Source: Anoplopoma fimbria
Taxonomy: Eukaryota; Chordata; Actinopteri; Perciformes; Anoplopomatidae
Length of the DNA: 64,000 nucleotides
NCBI RefSeq assembly: GCF_027596085.1
Contig: NC_072472.1
Coordinates: 18,542,680 to 18,606,679, forward strand
Direction of reading: 5' to 3'
Part shown: piece by piece, positions 1 to 11,053 of the stretch
Position numbering within the stretch: the stretch's first letter is position 1
Layout: each line of letters begins with the position of its first letter
Position numbers and translations under genes: made by a program
Notes under the pieces: generated by a model
What the model saw: the letters and a program-made list of their open reading frames with translations, nothing else
Database searches by the model: none
What the model was told of the DNA's origin: nothing

Positions 1-954
1 AAACACAGTCTGGCAGCAGCAGCGGGAAAAATCTCTTTGCTAAATGAGGGATATGTAACATGAATAAACAAGGTGTTTGTATGTCCTAAAATGTGTGACC
101 ATGTATGGATGTGAGTGTGTGTATAAATAGACTCATTAAACAGTGAGCATGCACCAAAATGTTACACCAAATCTACATCATGCCTGCACAGCCTGGGAGC
201 ATGATGATCACACAACCAACGCGAACTAAAGGAGATGAGGGACACATTGTGCAAAAAACGATAATTGTATGTATGATTATCGTAACCATTTTGACTCGTA
301 GCTAAATTATAGTTGTTATTGTATATGGATGAACAATTTTCAAATACGGACTTTTTTACAGCCAGATATAACAGTCCAAATGAATAGGTCTGATGCTTAA
401 TGAAAGTCCCCAGAGTGATGTCTTTTCCAAGTGCTTCTTATACAGCATGCTCCTGTGGCTCCAAGCTGAGGAGTCACGAACACGACTTGTTATATTTGAG
501 TGCTTTGGCTGCATATAACAAAATGGACCTTGTAACAAAAGCAGTGATTTTTTTTTTTGTTTTTGTGTGCGTCTGTGTGGCAAAACAAAAAAGGAAAAAG
601 CATAGAGCTACTTTGGGCTGCAGTGGCAAGCAAGAGTAAGTGCACAACAGGCATGTAATTGATGTTTAATTAATGCAATAACAGTAGTTATTATAGACAG
701 ACAACATGTCTTTATACATTTCTCCTAACAATAGAAATAAAGCCTCAGCTAGATACTGTTTGCACTAAATGTGGGACGGTGCTAATTATCTCCACAGAAT
801 ACCAACAGTAACGTAATAATCCATAACCTCCACACATCCCGTCAATTGGTGACTCAGTTCTGAGTCCTTTTTGGAGACAGTGACCTTGTCATACAACTCA
901 GTTTCTCTCCGTCTGACAACACCACCCACTCTGCTGAGGATAAACACCAGCCAA

Positions 955-956
<2 letters not shown>

Positions 957-986
<30 letters not shown>
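957..986. repeat. Poly(T) tract, about 30 bp
   Basis: An uninterrupted T run. No SINE or LINE body could be recognised next to it. The rest of 1-2590 looks like unique AT-rich intron. Confidence 0.9.
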
Positions 987-991
<5 letters not shown>

Positions 992-2595
992 AGGAAATGC
1001 TTACAACAATTTAAGGTAGGAGATGCTCTCTGGTTAACTGAAGCCAATACACAACACTGAAGTAATTACTGGACATTATCCATTCTCACTGTGAGCCTGG
1101 CTTTTCCCAGATTTGATTTATTGTGCCAATTGTGAGATTTCAATAATTCCACTACAATTAAATCAACTTTGAATTGGATATCATATGTCTTGGCACCACA
1201 TTTCCAATTTTTCAAACTCTGCACCTCCACAGACATCGACCTTTTTCCTCTCTTCAGAAGGTTTGGACTGTCATTTATTGAGGAAACTGTCTCTGCCACA
1301 TAGTGGGGAGCTCACTGCTTTTAAAGGTAATGAGCGGACCTAATTTAATTGACTGTGATTGACACCGGCCCCTACCACATCTACCGGTAATTTATTCCTT
1401 CTAATCCAACCTCTTTTGCGACTGCACCGCAGGTGTGCCGCCGCCGCGCCAGCAACTTTGGTTGCCAAAATTACTAAAAAATGTGTCCTCGCACCTACGT
1501 GCTTACATGTGGCGGCGGCAAGAATTTACACCGCTGCATGTGCTTTCACCTCTTATTCATTAAAAGAAGACCCCTTGTGACACTCTGTCGGGGAAAAATG
1601 CAAAATCAACCCCACTTGGAAGAAAGAAAAGCCCCCCTCCGTCTGTTTTGCTTCTGCAAAGTAGTGGAGAATGTGAAATAATCTAACAGAGGTAATGCAC
1701 ACGCAGGTCAAGTCCGGCTTGTAACAATTATTTTGTGACTTAATTTTTCTCCCGTGTTATCATACAATGATGAAAAGTGTTGACAGATTCATTTCCTTGC
1801 TGCTACCGCCTAAGACCATTTTGTGATTTCTAATTGATAGCTACATGCAGCAATTTTATAGCACTAGACAATTTTTATAGCACTTTTAATTAGTCCAACT
1901 TTGACCTTCTGTTCGCCTTGCATTTATATTGCTCCAAATTATTTTCACCTTCTTTCCTCATTAACTTTTGTCAAATGAATAGGGGCATTTACAACATATT
2001 AATCCATACATCCACTGTATGAAATATGGCGAGACTTGATATCAGTCTGTCACATTAATCGTTCAGTTGATTTCATGCAATTAAATATTGTGTGAAATGA
2101 ATTTCCCGGTGCGCTTTGACCCCACAGAGAATTTCGAGGAAAAGACTGACGCAACTTAGAAATATATAAAATAGGTGAATTAAAATACCTCAGTGGAAAG
2201 AGGCTGAAACATCCACTTAGTGGAGTCATTGACTAAGAGGGGAAGCCCTTACATACGTCATTAGGAAATACAGGTGCATGATGACCCTCCACTCAGATAA
2301 ATCCTTCGCTTGGAACAAGTTAATCTCTCATATAATATTGAGCAGATGTGTGCATTGGTGAATGAAAAAACAGCAACCTGAGATGAATCTCAATAGACGA
2401 GGAGTGTAGCATTCATCTGGACTTCATCCAATAGATGGATATTAATTTGGCATGCCAACATGCGTCACTTGCACGTCATCTTAAGCCAAACAATTCTTAA
2501 GCTTTTAGATAATATTAAGCATTAACCAGGCAGGAACCTTGGGGTCTGACAAGTGAAGCCAATTCAGAAGCGCCTCAAATTACAGTCTTTCAAAT

Positions 2596-2990
2596 GACCA
2601 TCAGGGGGCGACTCCTCTGGTCGAAAAAAGAAGTCCGGTTGTGTAGAAGTCTGTGAGAAATTGACTCTACTTCTCAGTTGATTTATTCCCTCAGTAAACA
2701 TTGTTAACATGAGTTTATGGTCTCAATAGCTAGTTTAAATTATTCTTCAATGGTCTCATTCAGAGTAAAATAGACGATAAAGGATGTTAGCAGGGTATGC
2801 TTTAGGGAATGGCTACCTTGTGATTGTTGGTGGTCATTACAATGGCGTTGTCCTGTTTTGGAGTTTTAACCTTTTCACAGTGTGTTTCCAGTTCATGAAA
2901 GTTAATTGTAACAATTTTGTTCACTTCTGGTTGAAAAAAAAGCCAAGATGGCGTACCAAGATGGTGATAGCTTTGTAATGGGAGTCCACA
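2596..2990 (+). mobile_element. Dispersed teleost repeat, non-coding, class unknown
   Basis: The segment starts with CATCAGGGGGCGACTCCTCT. It goes on through 'TTTATTCCCTCAGTAAACAT', 'GAGTTTATGGTCTCAATAGC', 'AGAGTAAAATAGACGATAAA' and 'GGCTACCTTGTGATTG'. I recall this order of phrases from many percomorph genes and introns as an interspersed repeat. There is no coding potential. Its left end carries a CTCF-like motif. The right limit is approximate. Confidence 0.55.
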
Positions 2991-3227
2991 AACCAATGGT
3001 TGACCTCATAGTGAATGTCCACTTGTTTTTCTATGCTTTCAACTATTGTTGATACATGTTGGGATTTATGCTGGCATAGTCTGGCAGATCTTTTACTGGG
3101 TGACCCCCGCAGAAGGAACACATTGGGTGTATACGGTGCTACTGTGGATCACTTTTCTCCTTTGAAAATTTGCATCCCATGTAAAACTCGCTTCAAGGAC
3201 AATTTCAGTTCATTCGACGCCAGAGGA

Positions 3228-3305
3228 GAGGAGAGGGAAGGAGAGAAGTAGAGGAGAGGGAAGGAGAGAAGTAGAGGAGAGGGAAGGAGAGAAGTAGAGG
3301 AGAGA
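3228..3305 (+). repeat. 23-bp purine-only minisatellite, about 3.4 copies
   Basis: Units at 3228-3250, 3251-3273 and 3274-3296 are identical apart from none or minor differences by eye, then a partial unit follows. The unit is almost entirely A and G (GAGGAGAGGGAAGGAGAGAA plus GTA), so the + strand is purine-rich. Confidence 0.9.
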
Positions 3306-4148
3306 GGCTGAAATGACTCCCACCAGTAAAACAGAGTGACGAATGACAAGATTCCATTCATTGCAAATGGACAACCGCAATGAAATGCACACAGAGGAGA
3401 CTAGCCAGAGCAGTAAAAAAACATTTTATGTTTGAGACAGTTCTCTGCCACTAAAAGTTGACCCATAGTTAGCATTTGCATTGCAGCAGGTAGTCTGTAA
3501 ACCCAAGTGTGTCGGCCCACAATTTCCAAATTGAACAAACACGTTGCCTCGTCCAGAAACGTTCTCTCTTATGACCTTATAACAGCGCACGTGTTTAAAA
3601 AATAATTCAACCAAGAAAGTGGTAATCATCTTTTAAACTTGGCTGGCTTACCCTTAAAAGTTTTTTTTTTCGAGAGAGCACAGAGATTTTGAAGTGGCAA
3701 GTCACGTCGTCTGGAGCACCCCATTTGCATATAGTAGACAGGACCTCCACTGGTGATTAAAAACAGCAAACACAAGCATCTATGAATGCATTAAAAGTAA
3801 ATAGTGGCAAAGAGTTCATTAACATTATTGGTTGTTAAATGTGGTGCCACTTAATGAGCCCCCCCACTCACATGTCACTCCGGAGAGAGGACAGTTAGTA
3901 CAAAGAAAGTGGAAATTTAGAAAATGAACAGACGAAGGAGTTTTAACTTTGACCTCGTTCAACCTTCATTCTATTCCCTGTCGGTTGGGCACAGCATATT
4001 TGTGCGTGTATGAGTTTGTCTCCCCGTCCATCCGTCTCATCTGTCCCCCCTCATCGCAGTATTGGAGTCTTTATCTGCTTGGTTGACTTTATAACTGTAA
4101 CACTAGTTTAATTTCCTTACCTGCTTAATTGAAATTCACATCTCTTTC

Positions 4149-4313
<165 letters not shown>

Positions 4314-4719
4314 CGGATATTAGTGGAGATGTATTTTCATTCTAAAAGTGGCATGTGATGGACAGGATCTCACAGACAATGAAACCCCCTCCTCCCCCCC
4401 CCACCCCCTCGATCTTTTTGTCTGCTGCACCTGTCTTTTAGATACCTTTCAACCTTGTCTCTTTTCTTTTGCTCTCTCTATTCCCCAATTCCCTCTTTTT
4501 CCCCTGGATCGCCTGGGCTTGATAAATCTGATGCTAAATTTAGAGACATATTTCTCAAAGACGACCCGGACTAGAAAGAGAGAAGACTGCAGACAAAATG
4601 GCCTCTCTAATCCATGTTTATCACCTTTTATTCATCTCTTTGAATAACGCGAGGGGCGTCGCAGAAATTCCCTTCCCTCTTTTGTGTCTCTGTTGCCGCC
4701 ATACGTTTTTTTTCTTTCT

Positions 4720-4975
4720 GTCCTCCCATTAAATGTCAGTGACCACATTATTGTCCCGGGAGAGCGCATTTGAACTGACAGGATATTCAAATTACATCAT
4801 TCAGCTCAGTGGGGCCGTGCTTCATAAAATTAGGGGCTTGTTGAGATTCTAATAGAATATCTTTGCCATTTCAATTACAGCTGCAAACGTGCTGTCATTG
4901 AGCACGGCCCTCATTACTCTCCACTTATTTCCCAAATTCTTACATTGTTTGATGACAATATGGCACCCAAATTAT
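4720..4975. other. Candidate conserved non-coding block
   Basis: Balanced-composition, repeat-free sequence with closely packed homeodomain- and POU-like words (TTCAAATTACATCATT, TTTCAATTACAGCTGC, CACATTATTGTC) and an E-box CAGCTG. It looks like teleost developmental enhancers, but this is an impression only; no alignment was possible. Confidence 0.3.
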
Positions 4976-5654
4976 GTGTGTCCAGCCTGGAGTAGTTTCA
5001 GCTGCACCTCGCAAGCTTGGCTCATCTCACTTTTGTGAAGGGGCGTTAGCCACGGGCTAAAAAAGCAATAAAGCAACTGAACGTAAACATGGACAAAAAA
5101 ACCCACATTTATTTATTTATTCCCAAAGTAAAAGAACATTTTGAGCTTTTCAGCTGGTTCAGGGTCTAGATACACACTTGAAAACAACACATTATTAAAA
5201 AACATCACTTGAGGATTAAACATGCTATAAATGGAAGGAGGTACTGAGCCACTACACAATATTTGGTCAACTGTACATATTATTTTTTTTGTTTGTTAAT
5301 GTTGAAGCATACATTGGGTTGAAGGGTAGAAGTGATTAAGCACATCCAATCAGCACGCTGGTGAGTTTTATACTGTAGATGTTAGTCTTGTTACCAGACG
5401 TGCACGTGAATGGAAATCCAGACACTGTTAAGCTTTCTGATCTTTACTCAGCTCATATATTGCATATTTTGTGGGGATAAAAGTATTAAACAGTGGAGCT
5501 GAACTACTTATGGCAAGCTAAATTAAACAGGAAACACAGCCCTACTGTTCCTTGACAGTCTCTTAAAGGTCTTTAAAAACTCTGAGATAATTTCAACTCC
5601 CATGATAAATTTTTACTGTTAATTTTGACTAATTTAAGGAAGCCGATTGCTGCC

Positions 5655-5965
5655 AGGCCAGAAAAAAAAGTATCTGTATTATGCTATAACACAAGTTTAT
5701 TGTTATAACATCATAGTTTTGTGTTATTCCTACATAGGAACTTTCACATTATGACGAGAAACTTCTCTTGTAATAACAAAACACTATAACAACAAGTAAA
5801 CCTTAATAAAATCTTGTAAATTAGCCATATTTCCCTAATTATCCGTTCTCTCTTATAACAATACAACAAAAATATCTTGTTGTAACATGGAGATATCTTG
5901 TTTCAAAGGGGGAAAAAAACATCCCGCTATAACAATAAACCTTTATCGTTATATAGTGATCCGTT
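5655..5965. repeat. Degenerate TTGTTATAAC-rich repeat
   Basis: Words such as TATAACA, TTGTTATAAC, TCTTGTAATAAC, CTATAACAAC, CTTATAACAA and TATCTTGTTGTAACAT recur on both strands every 20-60 bp. Such arrays of short semi-palindromic units occur in fish genomes. This copy is decayed and shows no coding potential. Confidence 0.5.
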
Positions 5966-6758
5966 TATTATTTTTCCTAGCGTGGCAGCAATACCCTTCC
6001 ATACTCTTTGCTATCCCTTATTGCATGTGGGGAATGCTGTGCTGAGCAAAGTGTATTTTCTGAAACTCGTGTTTGCACCGAAATAGTTTGCAATAAGAGT
6101 GCGGTTTCTCCACCTTGTTTAATACAGCCTACTGATGGATCCATTCACTGAGCAATACACACATCCCTTAGTGCAGCGTCTCAAGCAGCAAGGTAATGGC
6201 TCGAACAGAAGAGGAGCTCCTCTGTCTCTCTCATTCTCATCTCCCTCTGTCTTTTCTCGCTCTCTCTCGCTGCTTTTATAGCTTCTTATCTGCCTGTTGC
6301 CAGTAATACTTCTCCTTTATCCTCTACAGCCTCTTGTTTATGTTGAATATGAAGGCAGGAATATTTCCTTCCTCTGCAGTAAAGTGGTGTCCTGCGGTGG
6401 CCCTCGGCTTCATTACTGTACATTTATTTTAGAGGGAGAGAGAGTAATTAGTTTGCCATTTGGATTCACACTGCAATTATTTGCTGGATCCTGGAACATT
6501 TCAGGTGGCTTTTAGGTAAAGAGTGTCGGGCCCTGAGAATGTATGGCCAGGCAGATACTTCACGGAAAAGCACATTAGCTAGATGTCTTCAGAATTTATC
6601 TTTGCTGATTATGATTCAACTTATATATATGGCTGAATCATATTTCTACAAACTCGCATTCTGGTTCTGCATTGTAGATTTAAATCTATATCAATAAGCT
6701 AAATAATAATAAATTAATCTTCCTTTGTTTGGTGGAGTTTGTTGGAAGTCATCTACAG

Positions 6759-7087
6759 CAGGGCTGCAACTGGCAATTATTTAAATTTATGCTGAAACTA
6801 CCTATTAATTATGGACTTTTTCTGTAAGATGTCATAGAATAGGGAAAAAAGGCCCATCCCAATAACCCAAAGCCAAAGCTGACATATTCCCATTACTTGG
6901 TTTGTTTTACCTACCATCCATAACCCAAAGATATTTAGTTTATTATCAAACAAGACAAAGAAACCTTGACATTTTTGGAACCGAAACCATCAAACATTCA
7001 GATTTATTGTTTGGGATCGGCTGAAGCGATTTATCGAAGATCAAACCGTTGCTGCAATTTGTTGGTCGGTTGACTATTCGATAAATC
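6759..7087 (+). mobile_element. Decayed hAT-like MITE copy
   Basis: Starts CAGGGCTGCAACTGGCAATTAT, a shape typical of an abundant non-autonomous repeat of fish (CAGGGCTGCAACTAACGATT). It includes AACCCAAAGATATTTAGTTT near 6921, and ends with TTGGTCGGTTGACTATTCGAT. The interior is heavily mutated. A related copy lies near 40.3 kb. Assignment to the hAT superfamily is from memory. Confidence 0.6.
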
Positions 7088-7330
7088 TGTTGGAACTCTA
7101 CTACGCAGCCAAAGACTAGGCTCCGCTTCAGAAACGACAAAGGTTGAAATGAATTCTCTTGTACCTGAACATATTTGCAATGAAGTCGATTTTGGTTGTT
7201 GACTGATTTTTATTTTATATTTTGTTGATAGTTTAACCTCTGCTCAGTGATTCAAGTTGGTTTATTTAAGGCAAGAAACAGCATTGGTAGGGAAAGACAA
7301 AACATTCTTTGGAAATATTGCACAATATTC

Positions 7331-7334
<4 letters not shown>

Positions 7335-7414
<80 letters not shown>
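7335..7414. repeat. (CT)n microsatellite, 80 bp
   Basis: An uninterrupted CT tract of about 40 units. The Arg-Glu and Ser-Leu frames across it are artefacts. It is a polypurine/polypyrimidine run, so triplex formation is possible. Confidence 0.97.
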
Positions 7415-7415
<1 letters not shown>

Positions 7416-8730
7416 ATGTGTTAATTTTAAGATGCCAGATCACAGATTCCTGGTTTGCCAGTCAATTACTTTCCATTTCCATGAGCTTATATGCATTTAA
7501 TTAATACTCACAATAAACCTCACGTTTATCTTCTATTTAAATGTCAAGCTAACTAATGTTTGTACCCATCATGGTACCCAATGGTAATTAGAAATGCACA
7601 TACAGCATACTGTAAGCGGTGACACACATGTGTGTAACCAACACTCTCATAGACTGGCTTGACGGCCGGATTGGCTCCGTTGTTTCTGAACTGTACATGT
7701 GACAAAGAGCATTCTCATTCCTAGTAATTGCCTGTGAGGTGCAGCCTTAGCGGACTTGAGGCCTGCACAAAAAAACTCTGCCTCGTACTTGGCGTCTGAC
7801 ATTTCCCAGTCTTTGATCGATGAGCTTGCCACCAGCTCCTTCACTCTGGGCAAGTCCTTCTCCCTCTGTCACGGAGAACTCCACAAGATGGTGGGGTTAG
7901 CACCTCCCTGAGCAAGATTATAGGCGCAACACGTCTCGTCTTCTCTGAAGATACTGTTTCACATCGCGCAGTGCAGGAATCCCCATGCAAGTCTGTTCCA
8001 AAGCAGGACAAGTACGGTATACGATTCATCATCAACATCAAAAGCAGTGTACGTTTGATTGCTGTGCATCACAATACAGCAGTACTGCCACGAGTCTGTT
8101 AACACTAAGGCCCTGATGCTTCATCACCATCATTGATTACATTGAATATGTAAATTCAGAATGGATTCATGATTTTAGTGCAGCAAGCCCGTGTTTCTCT
8201 TTAATGGCATCAAGATGTTGTTGTCTTTGATTTGCATTTTTGCCATCCTGTGTTGCCACTAATTAAACAGAGATAATCATATACCACGGTCTTGTAGTTC
8301 CATACTTAATAATCATGCAGTTTATTGATATTGACTTGTTGTGATTTAGTCCTCTCACAAACTCACACAATGCAAAAGATGCGGGCAGTTCCAGTGGGAA
8401 ATAAAATATTCTACATAGAAGATCTTAATGTAAAAATATTGTTTTGCTCCTTTTATATTGAAGCGTCATGATTATCTTTCATTTCGAGGTAATTTGGTTT
8501 CAAATCGCTCGGTTGATTTGGGATTTGTTCTGTTTTTGTAGGGATGCGGATTTCCAAGAGTTTGTCCCATTATCTAGTACCAGTAGTATTCGTATCAAAT
8601 TCAGCTTCATATAACAATCTTCATTATAATCCACACAAATTGATTTAATATTTCATAAAATGTACTCACTTGCATGGTCCACAGTCTCAGTTAATCTGAT
8701 CTCAGATAGTTTGATAAATTGAACTCTGAA
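7415..8730. other. Intron, no recognised element
   Basis: Unique-looking, moderately AT-rich sequence. Contains one POU octamer (8230-8237). I see no gene or clear repeat. Confidence 0.6.
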
Positions 8731-8734
8731 AAGC

Positions 8735-8803
8735 TAGACTTCATTGTCTAGAGGAAAAATATGTATTTTTAATTTTGGGGTTGAACTGTCCTTTTAAGTT
8801 CTC
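8735..8803 (-). mobile_element. Truncated end of a dispersed teleost repeat
   Basis: GAGGAAAAATATGTATTTTT followed by AATTTTGGGGTTGAACTGTCC is, in reverse complement, the GGACAGTTCA-CCCCAAAAT-AAAATACATATTTTTCCTC start of a repeat I recall as common in percomorph fish. Only this end is recognisable. Confidence 0.5.
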
Positions 8804-10045
8804 GAATACAATGTTTTTTTCAGAGCTCAATATCACAAATTGAGACTGCAGAAATACACTCAGGTGTGAATAACATGATTTTAAGTGACAAATGTTAACA
8901 GTATATCAGCATTTAAAAGAAAACAAATTTGAGGCCCACATACACGCAAAGCCATATAGACAGAGTGTCAAATATAATGAAGCTTTTTTTTCATTTCTAT
9001 TACAAAATATGAATCATTGAGTTATGCTATCAGAGAATCTCACTAAGTAAAGCCTTGCAATGGATGGGAAAACGCCAACCTTGTGTCTCTATATATTGTT
9101 ATCATCAGACAACCTTTAAAGGCAGAGATTGGCCCATTCACTCCTAGTGATGCTTAGTTCTGCGTGATTGACAATGTCTTTTTGATTGGCTCCACTCAAT
9201 CATGTGTGTTGTCTGCTGAACGCGGCACAGCGTGGTGGCTGTCAGTCATTTTAAGAGAGAGAGAAAAATGTAGCCAAGAGAAGTGGCTGTTCATTTCAGG
9301 GGGCTAACATTGTAAAGCAATGTTCTTCCTACTATAGAAACGCCAAATCCGTTCTATGCTGACAATCAATACACAAAGGATAACCTCCACCAACGACGGC
9401 TATTCCAACTGTCATGAAGACAAATAGAATTCTTTGAATATTAGTATTTAGTTCATTTATTTATCTTATGTAGTTTGCCACGTATTTTACAAAATAATGG
9501 CCCCTTCCATTCACAGAAACATATTTAGATAGAGATTACAGCAAAGGTAAGACATCAGGAGTGAAGGCAATACTTTTGTTTCATTCTCTGAGAACGTATA
9601 GATACACATGTACGGCACGTTCAGGTGCAGAAGCACGATGCACCACTTCTGTTTCCTGAGAACCAGATAAAATCATATTTAAATTATAAACAACGTAGTG
9701 TGGACTATTCAGTCGTGTAAGCATAACTTCTTACATCTTCAGTCAGAGTGTGACCCATTTAAAATCCTTGGAGCACAATCTCGCCCGCGTACTGTGAAGC
9801 AACAGGCAGCTGGTCAAAGACTGGCTCTGACACAATGCATTCTGCTGTGACTGTTTGTTAAAATAGGGCCTTCAGCATACACACAGAGAATATAACAATC
9901 CCCCATGACCTACATCTAAATCTTTTCAACTCAAGATCCATGAATGGCAACATCTTATTTTCCTCACTGTACGTTCGCCTGCGTAGAGCCAAGTTAATAC
10001 AGCAAATAGAGCTTCACTTTTTTTTCTTCCTCACATCAAAAAGAG

Positions 10046-10048
<3 letters not shown>
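8804..10048. other. Intron, no recognised element
   Basis: Unique-looking sequence. Short GAGA and ATTTATTTAT stretches only. No gene seen. Confidence 0.6.

Positions 10049-10078
<30 letters not shown>
10049..10078. repeat. (GT)15 microsatellite
   Basis: A 30-bp pure GT tract. Confidence 0.95.
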
Positions 10079-10082
<4 letters not shown>

Positions 10083-10254
10083 GCAGGAACCTCGCAGTGG
10101 AGTGCAATAAACAGCACCTTTGGCCTGCACAACGGACAAAAGGACAGGAAGTTCTCTTTTTTTTGTGTCTTTTGTGGAATATTGTTTTGCTAACTCGGGT
10201 AGAGGGAGGCAGCTGAGAAAGCAAGGACGGTGGATTTCTTTCAGGCTCCTGGGT

Positions 10255-10302
10255 GGGGCTAGTGGGGGCCTCGGGGATGAAACGGGGGCGGATGGAGGGG
10301 GG
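10255..10302 (+). other. G-quadruplex motif
   Basis: G runs at 10255-10258, 10264-10268, 10273-10276, 10284-10288 and 10297-10302. The first four are separated by loops of 5, 4 and 7 nt, so a canonical four-tract motif with tracts of at least four G is present on the sense strand. Both DNA and nascent msi2 RNA could fold. Confidence 0.75.
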
Positions 10303-10913
10303 AGGAAGTAAATGCCAGCGCCCTGCCGTGCAGCAGACATGAAGGCCTTTTGACTCGGTTGCCATGTTACTGGCCTTTGGTCGCAGGTATCCTCTCCCTC
10401 GGGCTCACAGATGGAGGGTGACTCTCGTGACACGAGGAGGAGAGGAAGCACGAAAGAGAGAGAGAGAGAGAGACAAGGAGAGGGGCTCTGATGGGTGAGG
10501 TGGAGGGGGAGGAGGGGGGTCGGACGGACGGCAGGTGGTGGTCAGGAGTTGTCTACCTGTCTTTTCATCTTGCGTCTGAAGTGATAACAAGATGGGTGCA
10601 ATTGATACTACGTGCAGCATTCTCCCCAGAGGGTCTTCTCCTGCTTCAAGGCACGTAGTGTTGTTGGAGGGGTTCGAATCCATCAGCGTCATATTAATAT
10701 TGACTTGATTTAGGACCGTAGATAAGATTGTGCCATTCAAACAGACCTCTTCAGGGGAAAAAAAAAAACACGGTTGTTTCTCAACTTAACGTTAGCTTTA
10801 ATAAAGGAGCTTGATGTTTGAAAAAAGTGACTCACATCTGGAAGTTATGGCAGAGCAGCATGGAGAGGAGAGCTGAGAGAAGGCAGCCGGGAGTAGTTGA
10901 CTGATTTATGGAG

Positions 10914-11053
<140 letters not shown>

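Noticed and set aside
10672..10681. Isolated B-box-like GGTTCGAATCC as a possible tRNA gene
   Set aside because: No A box at the right distance, an imperfect T stem and no acceptor stem; likely chance or a lost retroposon.
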